Notes: generated by a model not told the origin, from the letters alone. A stretch of DNA of 64,000 bases from JAYPHU01 sp964611435 (GCA_964611435.1 CAZSXT010000016.1:1-64000), one strand, 5' to 3'. Counted from the first letter of the stretch, positions 9,190-17,989 are shown. Translations and numbers: made by a program.

Positions 9190-9522
9190 TTAGCCGGGAA
9201 TGTCCCGCGTAAGCGGGGCCAGAGAGCCCTTGCGGTCGCCAGGAAGGTTGAATTTGGCGTTGGCTTCCTGCACGCCGTACTTCACACAGCCGCCGGCCGG
9301 GACCATTGTCCAGGCATTGCCTTGATAGTCGACCTTCGACGTGCCTGCGCAGGTCGTACCGGCGCCAGCTTTGCAATCGTTCTTACCGGCGAGGGAAATA
9401 CCGTAGCATTTCTCTTTCGCCTGGGCGTGTGCTGTCGTCGGGATGCTGGTGCTCGCGACGACCGCCAGAGCAACGGCGCTTGCCACCGTGGTGGCTGCAA
9501 GAACATTAGTACGCTTGGTCAT
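9190..9522 (-). CDS. bufA: bufferin-type metallophore precursor (DUF2282, BufA1 family)
   Basis: The 110-residue precursor has a Sec-type signal peptide ending at AHA (residue 33). The mature part carries the four conserved cysteines of the family at 39, 50, 58 and 79, in the pattern KCYGISLAGKNDC, TTCAGTS, then VPAGGCV. Bufferins are periplasmic peptides whose central cysteines are modified by BufBC and which sequester copper, and perhaps other metals. A GAGGAG ribosome site stands 10 bases before the ATG. A 92-bp gap with a strong hairpin separates it from bufB. Confidence 0.9.
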   Translation of the reverse strand: MTKRTNVLAATTVASAVALAVVASTSIPTTAHAQAKEKCYGISLAGKNDCKAGAGTTCAGTSKVDYQGNAWTMVPAGGCVKYGVQEANAKFNLPGDRKGSLAPLTRDIPG

Positions 9523-9911
9523 TAAAAATTCTCCTCAATTGGTGGGTGTCATAGGCTTCAACAAGATGGCGATCCGATACCCAGCCGAATGGCCACGCAA
9601 TTCCCGCCCCAGACGGCAAGCTGGTTGGAGTTTCTCCGGTTGGCGTACCCAAACACAGGCACCCGGGTTTAACCCCAAAACGCAAAGCATGATCCAGCTG
9701 CGGCGTTACCGGCAGGTTTAATCATGTTTGCGCGGGGTCTCAATTGGTGGAGGGATCACAATTCCGTGGCAGAGATCACATTCCCGTGTAGTGAATTCAA
9801 AACGCGAAATCACCGGCCCGCGAAAGCGGCTTGGCGTTCAAAAGGTCGGAGAAATGATCTCGGTAAATTCAGAGGAAACCGATGACAAGGGGGATGTTGA
9901 ACCCGAAAGGT
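9523..9911. other. 389-bp leader region between the thioredoxin gene and bufA
   Basis: This stretch has no credible gene. It contains the bufA ribosome site next to 9522 and must carry the bufA promoter if the operon is transcribed separately from the thioredoxin gene. I looked for a housekeeping -35/-10 pair and for GTAACC-type ECF boxes on the minus strand and found only a weak GGTAACGCC near 9701-9709, with no well-placed partner, so no promoter is called. Confidence 0.5.
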
Positions 9912-10502
9912 TTAGCTTCCGCCCTTGGTTGTTTTCTCTGCGCGGATGCGGTCGCGGGACCAGCGCGGCAACAGAATGCCCCGTTGTGGGCCTTTATCCA
10001 CCACATACTCGAATGCCCGCTTATAGAAGCGCGCTGGCAGATAGCCGGGAATGCGGAAGATTTCCTGACCATCCTCGCCATAGAACAGCGTGGTTGGCGT
10101 AAACTGCACCAGCACCCGTTCGGCGTATTTGCGTTCGTCGATGACAGAGCCGTCCATGTCGGTCACTTCTTTGGAGCCATACATATTGATCTGCAATACG
10201 TCGAAGTGCTTGGAGATGTAGTTCACCAAGTCCTTATCGGCGAAATTAATCTCGTGGAGCTTCTTGCAGCTGCCACAGCCCGGCTGCTCAAAAAGGACAA
10301 CCAGGCCCTTGCCGGCTTTCTTGGCTTCTTCCAGGTCTTCTTTCATATCCAGGAAGGAAATGTTCTTGAACCACTCCTGGGCGTGAATGCCGTCTTCTCG
10401 CTTGGCGGCGGCGGATGCCGGGCTAGTGGAGATGGTGACAGCCAAAAAGGCGGCGGCCAGGAGGGTAAAACCAAAAGCGCGAACGTGGCTCATCTCATTC
10501 AT
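9912..10502 (-). CDS. periplasmic thioredoxin-fold protein (SoxW-like)
   Basis: The 196-residue protein has an N-terminal signal peptide (about 1-32, ending ASA) and a thioredoxin fold with the redox motif CGSC in FEQPGCGSCKKLH, plus the cis-proline region VQFTPTTLF. The motif and the DMKEDLEEAKKAGKGLVVLFEQPGC region resemble SoxW and thiol-disulfide proteins of the periplasm. It lies directly upstream of the bufferin operon on the same strand. A role in keeping bufferin thiols or copper-damaged proteins reduced is possible but is inference. No sox genes are present. Confidence 0.85.
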   Translation of the reverse strand: MNEMSHVRAFGFTLLAAAFLAVTISTSPASAAAKREDGIHAQEWFKNISFLDMKEDLEEAKKAGKGLVVLFEQPGCGSCKKLHEINFADKDLVNYISKHFDVLQINMYGSKEVTDMDGSVIDERKYAERVLVQFTPTTLFYGEDGQEIFRIPGYLPARFYKRAFEYVVDKGPQRGILLPRWSRDRIRAEKTTKGGS

Positions 10503-10590
10503 TCCCTTGAAACCGGCAAATGGGCCGGGAAATCTTAATCGACCGGTACTTTAAGGCCGAACCGGGGTGATTGTCATCAGAATTAAGCGA

Positions 10591-11220
10591 TTAGATTGGG
10601 TGAGAGCAGCCGAAGACTTCCAGCCGCTGGGCATCGTGCAGGAGTTCATCAGGCGTGTTCCAGAGAAACATTTTCAGTCGACTGGGCGCGGCGATGGCCC
10701 AAAGTCGTTGCAGCGGCTTAAGATCGGATGATCCGGCCAGATTCATGGTCAGGGCGATATAGTTGCAGTTGGCGAAGACAGTGGCGTCGCTAAGTCCGGC
10801 CGGCGGCCGGGCGACGAATCCGCCGACAAAAGTCAGCAGCGGAATGGTGATGTCTTCCAGCGTGTCCAAAGTGAGACGCGCGGGGAAGTCATGAATTTCA
10901 ACAATGATCTTGTGGCGCAGTTCCTCGTCCATGTCGCGGAGGGGTGTCAGAACCGTGGCCACATTCTCACTCCCCACCAGCGCGCGGGAGCTGACGGGCA
11001 CGATCAAGCGCTCCGCGCCGGCCGGATGCAGCGCGCCCAGCCCGGCGAGGGTGCGGGCCGTCGCCATTGCCAACTTGGTATTGGCTTCCTTTTCAGGAAA
11101 TCCGTGTCCGACGTCCCTGGCCCACGACGGGCTGCCGGCCAGGACGTAAAAGGAATTGGTTTTGTGACTGGCGGGCGACACAACGGGAACCAGCCGAACG
11201 TCTAGCTTTTCAATCTTCAT
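10591..11220 (-). CDS. hypothetical protein, possibly a degenerate EAL-like fold
   Basis: A 209-residue soluble protein starting at the ATG at 11220; a 16-codon longer start at 11268 exists but lacks a ribosome site. I do not recognise it firmly. The order VPVSSRALVG, HKIIVEIHDFP, ITIPLLTFVGGFVARPP and LEVFGCSHPI recalls the strand order of EAL phosphodiesterase domains, but the catalytic EAL glutamate and metal ligands are not visible, so any such domain would be inactive. It is 135 bp from the flavin hydroxylase gene on the same strand. Confidence 0.55.
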   Translation of the reverse strand: MKIEKLDVRLVPVVSPASHKTNSFYVLAGSPSWARDVGHGFPEKEANTKLAMATARTLAGLGALHPAGAERLIVPVSSRALVGSENVATVLTPLRDMDEELRHKIIVEIHDFPARLTLDTLEDITIPLLTFVGGFVARPPAGLSDATVFANCNYIALTMNLAGSSDLKPLQRLWAIAAPSRLKMFLWNTPDELLHDAQRLEVFGCSHPI

Positions 11221-11355
11221 ACGGGTCCCACAAACTTCCCTGACGTTTCCGCCGCCAAAATCCGTCATATCGGCGTCACATTCGCTACAATCTGGATATG
11301 GCGATGGTCCGTCTCAACTACAACAGTTTTTTGGGGTCTCCGTAAGGGCCGGGCC

Positions 11356-12960
11356 CTATGCGCCGCGCACGGTATCGACAACTGCCGCCGGGTTTTCCGG
11401 TGCTTGGCCGCCGCGCCAAGCCACGTGACCGTCCGGGCGCACAAGAACATAATCTGCGCCGTACAGGTCTCCAACTTCCGGCTCGTCGAGGGGTTCGATC
11501 TTCAAGGGGAGGCCCGCCGCTTTCGCCGCCGCGGACAGGGCATTCTCCCCCTCATTAAAGGCCAGGAGAACAAATTCCTGGCCAAATAGGTCTAGGGTCG
11601 AGCGGCCGTCCTGCATAAAGGCGTGAGGCGCGCGGGCGCCGGGGCGGGCGCTGGGGGCGCAGACCTCGATCTCATCGGGGAGGGCAGGCGTCCCGTCCGG
11701 CACGCAGATGGGGGAGCCCTCGTAGCGGTAACCGATCTGCAGGCCTTCGGTCCTAAACATCTGGCCGATGGTCTGCACCAGTTCCGCGCCCAATTTTTCC
11801 CGGAGCGCCACGCCGGCGGCGTCTGTATCCTCGATCCCGGCGAAGTCGTCGAACTTCAAGTGATTGGAATGAAACTCCGTCGCCATGGAAACATTGCGCA
11901 AGCCGATGGGCCGGCGTTCGGCGTCGTAAGAGTCCAGTAGGTTTGGCCCGCCCCAGCCGTCGATCACAGCCGCCAGCTTCCAGGCCAGGTCCGTGGCGTC
12001 GCCGATGCCGGTGTTCATGCCCATGGCGCCGGTGGGCGACAATTGATGCACCGCATCGCCGGCCAGGAAGACCCGGCCCTTGGAATAGGCGTCGGCGACC
12101 ACACCCCGCCGAATCCATTGGCTGACCCCGACCCATTCCACATCCATGTCCCGGCCGAGCGCCCGGCGCAAAAATGCCGCGCGGTCGAGATTGTCGAGAT
12201 CAGTGTCTTCCGGCGTGTCCAAGACCATCAACCGCCACAGCGCGTTATCCGGATCAATGATGCGGATATTGGCCCACAGCCCGTCTTTGTCGAACGCCAA
12301 AAAGAACGTCGCGGCCGGTCGGCCGAGCTCGTCCAGCATGTTCGGCGCCTTGAAATAGAAATGCAGCGGCCGGCCCAGCACCTCGTCGCCACTGAGTCCG
12401 ATGCCCAACGCCTCCCGGATCGGGCTGTTGGCCCCGTCGCACCCCACCAAATATCGGGAGTGCACGGTCAAGGTCTCGTTTGTCTCCAGATTCGTGACGG
12501 CCGCCTCAACGCCGTCGCCCGTATCGGTAAACCGTTCCAGCCGATGGCGGTGCGCGAGGCGCACCGTGTCGAAGCCGTCGGCGAACTCCTTCAGGATCGG
12601 GTCGAACCAAAGCTGAGAGCAAATCTGCAGATTGACCGGACTGGCCAGGCCGGGCTTCTGATCCTTCTTCGCCGGGCGGGGCATCCGGCCCAATTCAAAG
12701 CCGCCGATGGAGGTGACAAAGCAGATGTCCATGGGATAGTCGTTGGGGAAGGGGCAGTCCATGACCTTTTGGTCGATACCCCAACGCCGGCAGAATTCCA
12801 TGGAGCGGAGGTTCACCTCGTTCATTTTGGGCGTGCGGATGACGCCGTCGGTTTGTTCGACCAGCAGGCAGTTGATCCCCCGCCAGCCGAGATCGCCGGC
12901 AAGCGCCAGGCCCACCGGCCCGCCGCCGACGATCAGAACGTCCGTTTCTATCTCGGTCAT
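11356..12960 (-). CDS. FAD-dependent aromatic hydroxylase (PheA/TfdB/MhpA group)
   Basis: The 534-residue protein is a class A flavin monooxygenase. Residues 1-30 hold the FAD/NAD-binding GGGPVGLALA fold, about 165-175 the GCDGANSPIR motif, and near 290 the second FAD motif VFLAGDAVHQLSPTGAMGMNTGIGDATDLAWKL. The C-terminal 130 residues look like the thioredoxin-fold domain of phenol-type hydroxylases. It would hydroxylate a phenolic or aromatic acid using NAD(P)H and oxygen. The gene is 5 bp downstream of an alpha/beta hydrolase gene, so the two form an operon. Substrate not deducible. Confidence 0.88.
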   Translation of the reverse strand: MTEIETDVLIVGGGPVGLALAGDLGWRGINCLLVEQTDGVIRTPKMNEVNLRSMEFCRRWGIDQKVMDCPFPNDYPMDICFVTSIGGFELGRMPRPAKKDQKPGLASPVNLQICSQLWFDPILKEFADGFDTVRLAHRHRLERFTDTGDGVEAAVTNLETNETLTVHSRYLVGCDGANSPIREALGIGLSGDEVLGRPLHFYFKAPNMLDELGRPAATFFLAFDKDGLWANIRIIDPDNALWRLMVLDTPEDTDLDNLDRAAFLRRALGRDMDVEWVGVSQWIRRGVVADAYSKGRVFLAGDAVHQLSPTGAMGMNTGIGDATDLAWKLAAVIDGWGGPNLLDSYDAERRPIGLRNVSMATEFHSNHLKFDDFAGIEDTDAAGVALREKLGAELVQTIGQMFRTEGLQIGYRYEGSPICVPDGTPALPDEIEVCAPSARPGARAPHAFMQDGRSTLDLFGQEFVLLAFNEGENALSAAAKAAGLPLKIEPLDEPEVGDLYGADYVLVRPDGHVAWRGGQAPENPAAVVDTVRGA

Positions 12961-12965
12961 AAATC

Positions 12966-13718
12966 TCAGTTCGGCGTGTTGTTGGCGAGGAAGCCGGTGA
13001 CCCGGTCAAGCTGGGCGTCGAAATGGTCAGGGCCCTTCCAGTCCATCAGCCGTTCCGCGCCGGGCAGGATGTCGGCAACCTCGGCGCCGATCACAGCCGG
13101 GTGCGGTTTATCGTCGCCGGGAAGCACAATCGCCGGACGGTCAATGTTGCGGACGAAGTCCCGGTCCACGCTGAAGACGAAATCGCCGCTCCACATGTTC
13201 TCGCCGAAGGCGCGGACCGCTTCCCGGTCCAGATCGGGCCGGTCGGCGCAAAGATCATCCGCCCACTCCACGAACCCGTCCGGGAAATACGTGGGGAAAT
13301 CAGGGTGCAGGCCGATGGGGTTCTGCACAACCAGCGCATTCACCCGGTCCGGCGCGGTCTTGAGAAGATGAAAGAAGAAGCTGGGCCCGATGCAGACGCC
13401 CATCACATGGCAGGTCTCGATCCCTAGATGATCCATGAGGGCGAGGTGATCCGACGTATACGTGTGCCAGCCATGATCGGCTTCGATAGCGCCGGTGGAA
13501 GCGCCGGCGTTGCGTTGGTCCATGGCAATGACCCGGTACCTGTCGGACAGAAGCTCCGGCCAGTTGTGCCAGGACCGGGGGGCGCCGCTGGGCGACAGTT
13601 CGGCTGTCCACATGCTCATCCGGGATTTCATGCCGCCGGGCGCGAAGACGACAATCGGATAACCGCTGCCGAATTCCTGATAATGAATTTCCGCGTCGTC
13701 CAGTTTTAAAACAGGCAT
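12966..13718 (-). CDS. alpha/beta hydrolase with cysteine at the nucleophile elbow
   Basis: A 250-residue alpha/beta hydrolase. The nucleophile elbow reads MGVCIGP, placing cysteine (residue 109) where serine is usual. The acid is likely in PGDDKPHP and the base in GPDHFDAQ near the C-terminus. The start is the ATG at 13718, preceded by GGGGAGGA; the open frame runs further upstream only as antisense of the oxidase gene. It is first in an operon with the flavin hydroxylase 5 bp away, suggesting hydrolysis of an ester, lactone or ring-cleavage product. Cysteine elbows occur in dienelactone hydrolases and several unnamed families. Confidence 0.85.
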   Translation of the reverse strand: MPVLKLDDAEIHYQEFGSGYPIVVFAPGGMKSRMSMWTAELSPSGAPRSWHNWPELLSDRYRVIAMDQRNAGASTGAIEADHGWHTYTSDHLALMDHLGIETCHVMGVCIGPSFFFHLLKTAPDRVNALVVQNPIGLHPDFPTYFPDGFVEWADDLCADRPDLDREAVRAFGENMWSGDFVFSVDRDFVRNIDRPAIVLPGDDKPHPAVIGAEVADILPGAERLMDWKGPDHFDAQLDRVTGFLANNTPN

Positions 13719-13766
13719 ATCATCCTCCCCGATTGCGTGATCTGATTGTGTGGCGATAATATCAAG

Positions 13767-15179
13767 ATGAACCTGATCGATAAACTCAAAGCCATTGCCG
13801 GCGACAACCACGTGCTGACCGAGGACGATGCGCGTGCGGCGTACGAGACCGACTTCACTGGCGCTTACAAGAGCCGGGTGCTGGCGGTGGTCCGGCCCAA
13901 GGACACAGCAGAAATCGCGGCGGTGATGAAGCTGGCCTCCGAGACCCGGACCGTGGTCGTGCCCATGGGCGGTAATACCGGGCTGTCCGGTGGGGCATAC
14001 GCGGGGGACGACGGCTCGGCAATCATCCTGAGCACCGAACGGCTCACCAAAATTCGAGAGATCAACACCAGCACCCGGACGGCGGTGGTCGAGTCCGGCG
14101 CCGTGCTGGAGACCCTGCACAATGCGGTCGATGAGCATGACTTGATTTTTCCCCTGACTTTTGGCGCACGGGGAAGTTGCCGCATCGGCGGCGTACTCGC
14201 GACCAATGCCGGCGGCAGCAACGTGCTGCGCTACGGCAATACCCGCGCTCTGTGCCTCGGACTGGAGGCGGTGACGCCGGAAGGCGAGGTGCTGGATCTG
14301 ATGTCGTCGCTGCGGAAAGACAATACGGGCTTTGATCTCCGGGATTTGCTGATCGGCTCAGAGGGCGCCTTGGCGGTCATCACGGCGGCTGTGCTGAAAC
14401 TGTTTCCAAAGCCGGCGGGCTACGGCACGGCGACCATCGCCGTGCCTGACTTCGACGCGGCTTTGGGGTTGTTGAACGAACTCAATGATGTCTCCAACGG
14501 CAGCGTCGAAGCGTTTGAGTATATGTCGAAGGAGCATTTCCAGCAGATGACGGTGGCCCGACCCGATCTGACCGCCGCGATCGAAACCCTGGATCACCTC
14601 ACCATCATGCTGGAGATCGGGCTGGTTGGGGGCGACAGCCAACAGGCGACGGAGATGCTGGAAGATGTGTTGGGCAAAGCGTTCGAGGAAGGCCGGGTGC
14701 TGGATGCGGCCATTGCCCAGAACGAGGCGCAGCGGCAGAGTATGTGGGCCTGCCGGGAAGCGGGGCTGGAAATTGTGCAATCCCGGCCGCCGGTGATCCT
14801 GACGGATATCGCGCTGCCGTTGGACAAGATCGGGACCTATCTGGAGATTATGGAGAAGCGACTGCCGGTGGTCGCGCCGGGGGCCATGTCCGTGGTGGTC
14901 GGGCATTTGGGCGACGGCAATCTCCACTACACCATCTGGCCGGACCCGGACGGCAAGGGCCTGAATGAAGACCGCCATATCGCGATCAGCGAAGAAGCCG
15001 AAGCGGTAGCGCTGGACCTCGGTGGTTCCTTCAGCGCGGAGCACGGGGTGGGTGTCTACAAGCTCCACGCCATGCGCCGGTTCAAGAATCCGGTGGCCCT
15101 GGACGCCATGCGCCGCATCAAGGCGGCCTGGGACCCCAACAATATTCTCAATCCCGGCAAGCTGGTGCCGGAAGACTGA
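13767..15179 (+). CDS. FAD-linked 2-hydroxyacid oxidase/dehydrogenase (GlcD/D2HGDH-like)
   Basis: The 470-residue protein has the PCMH-type FAD domain with PMGGNTGLSGGAY (about 70-82) and GARGSCRIGGVLATNAGG, then the FAD-oxidase C-terminal domain with VVGHLGDGNLHYTIWP and the closing SAEHGVGVYK and WDPNNILNPGKL signatures. The family oxidises D-2-hydroxyglutarate, D-lactate or glycolate. I prefer the ATG at 13767 over 13746, as family alignment begins there. No glcE or glcF follows, which favours a stand-alone D-2-hydroxyacid dehydrogenase. The amidohydrolase gene follows after 28 bp. Confidence 0.88.
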   Translation: MNLIDKLKAIAGDNHVLTEDDARAAYETDFTGAYKSRVLAVVRPKDTAEIAAVMKLASETRTVVVPMGGNTGLSGGAYAGDDGSAIILSTERLTKIREINTSTRTAVVESGAVLETLHNAVDEHDLIFPLTFGARGSCRIGGVLATNAGGSNVLRYGNTRALCLGLEAVTPEGEVLDLMSSLRKDNTGFDLRDLLIGSEGALAVITAAVLKLFPKPAGYGTATIAVPDFDAALGLLNELNDVSNGSVEAFEYMSKEHFQQMTVARPDLTAAIETLDHLTIMLEIGLVGGDSQQATEMLEDVLGKAFEEGRVLDAAIAQNEAQRQSMWACREAGLEIVQSRPPVILTDIALPLDKIGTYLEIMEKRLPVVAPGAMSVVVGHLGDGNLHYTIWPDPDGKGLNEDRHIAISEEAEAVALDLGGSFSAEHGVGVYKLHAMRRFKNPVALDAMRRIKAAWDPNNILNPGKLVPED

Positions 15180-15207
15180 GTTGACGCCCAAAAAGGGGAG
15201 GCTACCC

Positions 15208-16344
15208 ATGGATTACAATATTATCTCCGCCGACGATCACATTGATCTCGGCTACCTGCCGGAGGATTTCTGGTCGAAGAATATGCCCAAGTCCCTGGGC
15301 GACCGGGCGCCTCATGTGGAGGAACGGGACGGCGTGTCCCTATGGGTGTGTGACGGCAAAGTTTGGGGTGGCTGGCGAGGCCGGCACAGCAAGGGCGATG
15401 ACGCGGCCAAGCCCGTCATCACCGCGCTGGAGCGGGGCGGGCATCCGTTCTCTGGCGAGCGCCGCCCGGCCATTCCCGAATTGCGCATGGAAGATATGGA
15501 ACGGGACGGGGTCTATGCCCAGGTGATCTACGGGCCCGTTTTCTCTATCAACGCGGATGACCAGGCGCTACGTGATCAATGCTATTCGGCCTATAACGAT
15601 TCGTTGAAGGAATTTTGCGCGGCCGCGCCGGACCGGCTTCTGGGCGTACCCATGCTGCCGCCGTCGCCGGAGTCCGCGACCAAGGAGCTTTACCGCCTGG
15701 CAAAGATGGGCGGTTGGCGGCAGGCCAATCTGCAGATCGCCGAGGTCAGCCCCAAGATTCACGACCCGGTGTGGGATCCGTTCTGGACGGCGGTGGAGGA
15801 AATCGGACTGATCCTGTCCTTCCACGTCGCGGTGTTCAGCGTACCCAAGGATGATCCGTCCTTCGGCACCCCGGCCAGCACCTTTGTCGCGACCAAGGAG
15901 TTCCTCACTCAGTTCATGGACCCGTTCGTCGATCTGTTCGCCTGGGGCATTCTGGAGCGCCATCCGAAAATGCGGGTGTTGATGGCGGAAGCCGGTCTGG
16001 GCTGGCTGCCCTGGGTGGTGCAGGAACTGGATCACCGGTTTGACCGGCTTTATGAGACCAAGGCGTTCTGGGATGAGCGGGGTGGCGTGCCATTGACCAT
16101 CAAGCCGAGCGAGCTCTTTAAGCGGCAGATCTTCGCCAGCTTCCAGGAAGACGATGTGGCGATCGCGCTTTTGCCGTTCATGGGGGAGAAGAACGCGCTT
16201 TGGGCGTCCGACTATCCTCACCCGGACAGCACCTGGCCCTTCTCCCAACAGCGGATCGAAGATCAGATGGCCCACCTGCCGGCGGATGTCCGGAAACGCC
16301 TTCTGCACGACAACGCCGCAGATCTGTTCGGGCTGGATTATTAA
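15208..16344 (+). CDS. amidohydrolase-2 family metal-dependent hydrolase/decarboxylase
   Basis: The 378-residue protein belongs to the ACMSD/LigJ-like amidohydrolase-2 group. It starts SADDHIDLGYLP in place of the usual metal-binding DxHxH, continues with MLPPSPESATKELYRLAKMGGWRQANL, an FHVAVFS histidine strand, AEAGLGWLPWVVQELDHRF and ends with the conserved WASDYPHPDSTWP. A GGGGAGG site precedes the ATG at 15208. Members hydrolyse, hydrate or decarboxylate aromatic-derived acids; the specific reaction is unknown. It is likely cotranscribed with the upstream oxidase. Confidence 0.85.
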   Translation: MDYNIISADDHIDLGYLPEDFWSKNMPKSLGDRAPHVEERDGVSLWVCDGKVWGGWRGRHSKGDDAAKPVITALERGGHPFSGERRPAIPELRMEDMERDGVYAQVIYGPVFSINADDQALRDQCYSAYNDSLKEFCAAAPDRLLGVPMLPPSPESATKELYRLAKMGGWRQANLQIAEVSPKIHDPVWDPFWTAVEEIGLILSFHVAVFSVPKDDPSFGTPASTFVATKEFLTQFMDPFVDLFAWGILERHPKMRVLMAEAGLGWLPWVVQELDHRFDRLYETKAFWDERGGVPLTIKPSELFKRQIFASFQEDDVAIALLPFMGEKNALWASDYPHPDSTWPFSQQRIEDQMAHLPADVRKRLLHDNAADLFGLDY

Positions 16345-16379
16345 TAAATCTGGATAGCCAGGAACGATCCTTATATAAA

Positions 16380-16404
16380 GAATTCTAATTATTAGAATTC
16401 TAAT
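16380..16404. promoter_or_regulatory. MarR-type operator upstream of the marR-emrAB operon
   Basis: Two overlapping palindromes lie here. GAATTCTAAT (16380-16389) and ATTAGAATTC (16391-16400) are perfect inverted arms around one T. ATTAGAATTCTAAT (16391-16404) is itself a perfect 14-bp palindrome. The spacing and AT-rich half-sites are typical of MarR/EmrR operators. A possible -10 (TATATA, near 16372-16377) touches the left arm, so a bound repressor would block transcription of its own operon. Confidence 0.75.
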
Positions 16405-16452
16405 AAATTGAGGACCGGGGCCGACAAATGGCCCCCGCTAGGCGAGGAAAAA

Positions 16453-16911
16453 GTGCCTGATCTTCTGGCGTTTGAATTATCTTTGGTCGAATTGGCTCAC
16501 AAGTGGCGCCGGGTGGTCGATGACGAGCTGCGGCCGTTTGGCCTGTCACAGGCGACATGGCGGACGCTCTATTTTATCAGCCGGACCGGCGGCGAAATTC
16601 CGCAGAAAGACCTTGCTTTCGCCATCGGCATCGAAGGGCCCAGCCTCGTACACCTTTTGGATCAGTTGGAAGGCGCCGGGCTAATCGAACGCCGGGTCTC
16701 CAGCACGGACCGCCGCGCAAAGTCCGTGCATCTGTTGGACAAAGGCAGTGAACAAGTGGCCCTCATCCAGGATGTCCTGTCGGAGGTGCGGCACCGATTG
16801 TTGGATGCCATTGATCCGGCGCAATTGGAAAGCTGCCGTCAGGTCTTTGTGCAGATCCTGGATAACGCAGAAAACACCAAGCCGGCGCAAATGGTGACCC
16901 GCGATGTCTAG
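16453..16911 (+). CDS. MarR-family transcriptional repressor of efflux operon
   Basis: A 152-residue winged-helix regulator. The recognition region IPQKDLAFAIGIEGPSLVHLLDQLEGAGLIERRVSSTDRRAKSVHL is characteristic of MarR/SlyA, with the DRR wing. I take the GTG at 16453, which follows GGCGAGGAAAA, over a TTG at 16408 lying next to the operator. The end overlaps emrA by 8 bp. Autoregulation through the palindrome just upstream, released by a phenolic or lipophilic ligand, is the expected behaviour. Confidence 0.9.
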   Translation: MPDLLAFELSLVELAHKWRRVVDDELRPFGLSQATWRTLYFISRTGGEIPQKDLAFAIGIEGPSLVHLLDQLEGAGLIERRVSSTDRRAKSVHLLDKGSEQVALIQDVLSEVRHRLLDAIDPAQLESCRQVFVQILDNAENTKPAQMVTRDV

Positions 16912-17989
16912 AAGAATGATCCGTATCGTCCTGGCGATTGCTGTGCTGGCGGGCGCCGGTATTTGGGGCGTGCAGTGGGTGGAGTACCGTTCCGCCCATG
17001 TGTTCGAGAATGATGCGCGGATCACCACCGATCTGATCGCCATTTCCAGCCGGGTCGAAGGCTGGGTGACCGACGTGCCCGTATCTCAAGGCGATATGCT
17101 GGATAAGGGTGAGTTGATCGCTCAGATGGATGACCGGGAGGCGCGGCTCAAGGTCACCGAACTCGAGTCCCGGCTGGGTGAATACACGGCGGAGAATGAG
17201 GCGCTGCAGGCCGAGATCAAGCTGGTGACTGCGCAGATTGACCGGCGCTACAAGGTCCAGGTGCACGAGACAGACGCCAAACGGGCGGCGCTTCGCACCA
17301 CCACCGATCAGGTCAAATTGCGCAAGTCAGAGTTAAACCGGCTGAAGCCCCTGGCGCGTAATCGGGTCGTTTCGCCGCAGGCGCTGGAGAAAGCCGAGGT
17401 CGAGCTCCTGAATGCCCAAAGCCGCCACCGCACGGCGGAAGCCGAACTTGCGGCGGCGGGCGCGCGCCTGGCCGAGATCAAGGCGGAGAAGGGTCGGATC
17501 GACGTATTGGGGCGCAAGCGGGCGCAGGTCGAGGCGCGCCGGAAGACCCTGGTCGCGCAGATTGAGCAACAAAAACTGAATGTGAAGGACAGGCACATTA
17601 CCAGTCCCATTTCCGGAGTGGTGGACAAGGTCTTTGTCGACAAGGGGGAGTTTGTACGGCCGGGCCAACGTCTCGCGCTGATCCATAATCCAAGCAATAT
17701 CTGGGTGGAAACCAATGTGCGGGAGACCGAGCTTCGCCATGTCACGCTCGGTGCGCCGGTGAAGATTTTTGTGGATTCCTATCCGGACTCACCGTTTACG
17801 GGGTCGGTGCTGCGCATCGGCAGCGCCGCTACCAGCCAGTTTGCCCTACTGCCCAACCCGAACCCCAGCGGCACCTTTACCAAAGTGACCCAACGGGTGC
17901 CGGTTAAGATCAGCATCAAGGGAACCGAGACCCGGCCCCTCCGGCCGGGCATGATGGTCGAGGTGGAAATTGTCGTCACCGGCAAGTGA
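16904..17989 (+). CDS. emrA: HlyD/EmrA-type membrane fusion protein
   Basis: The 361-residue protein has one N-terminal membrane anchor (about 5-23), a biotinyl-lipoyl-like domain (SRVEGWVTDVPVSQGDMLDKGELIAQMDDRE), a long coiled-coil hairpin (about 75-215, rich in Lys, Glu, Arg and Ala), and a closing lipoyl half with ITSPISGVVDKVFVDKGEFVRPGQ. This is the EmrA arrangement. It bridges the inner membrane pump to an outer-membrane channel. It starts within the end of marR and its last 20 bp overlap the transporter gene. Confidence 0.9.
   Translation: MSRRMIRIVLAIAVLAGAGIWGVQWVEYRSAHVFENDARITTDLIAISSRVEGWVTDVPVSQGDMLDKGELIAQMDDREARLKVTELESRLGEYTAENEALQAEIKLVTAQIDRRYKVQVHETDAKRAALRTTTDQVKLRKSELNRLKPLARNRVVSPQALEKAEVELLNAQSRHRTAEAELAAAGARLAEIKAEKGRIDVLGRKRAQVEARRKTLVAQIEQQKLNVKDRHITSPISGVVDKVFVDKGEFVRPGQRLALIHNPSNIWVETNVRETELRHVTLGAPVKIFVDSYPDSPFTGSVLRIGSAATSQFALLPNPNPSGTFTKVTQRVPVKISIKGTETRPLRPGMMVEVEIVVTGK

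Noticed and set aside
9690..9720. ECF-type promoter (GGTAACGCC) upstream of bufA
   Set aside because: No -10 partner at 16-17 bases could be found, so the match may be chance.
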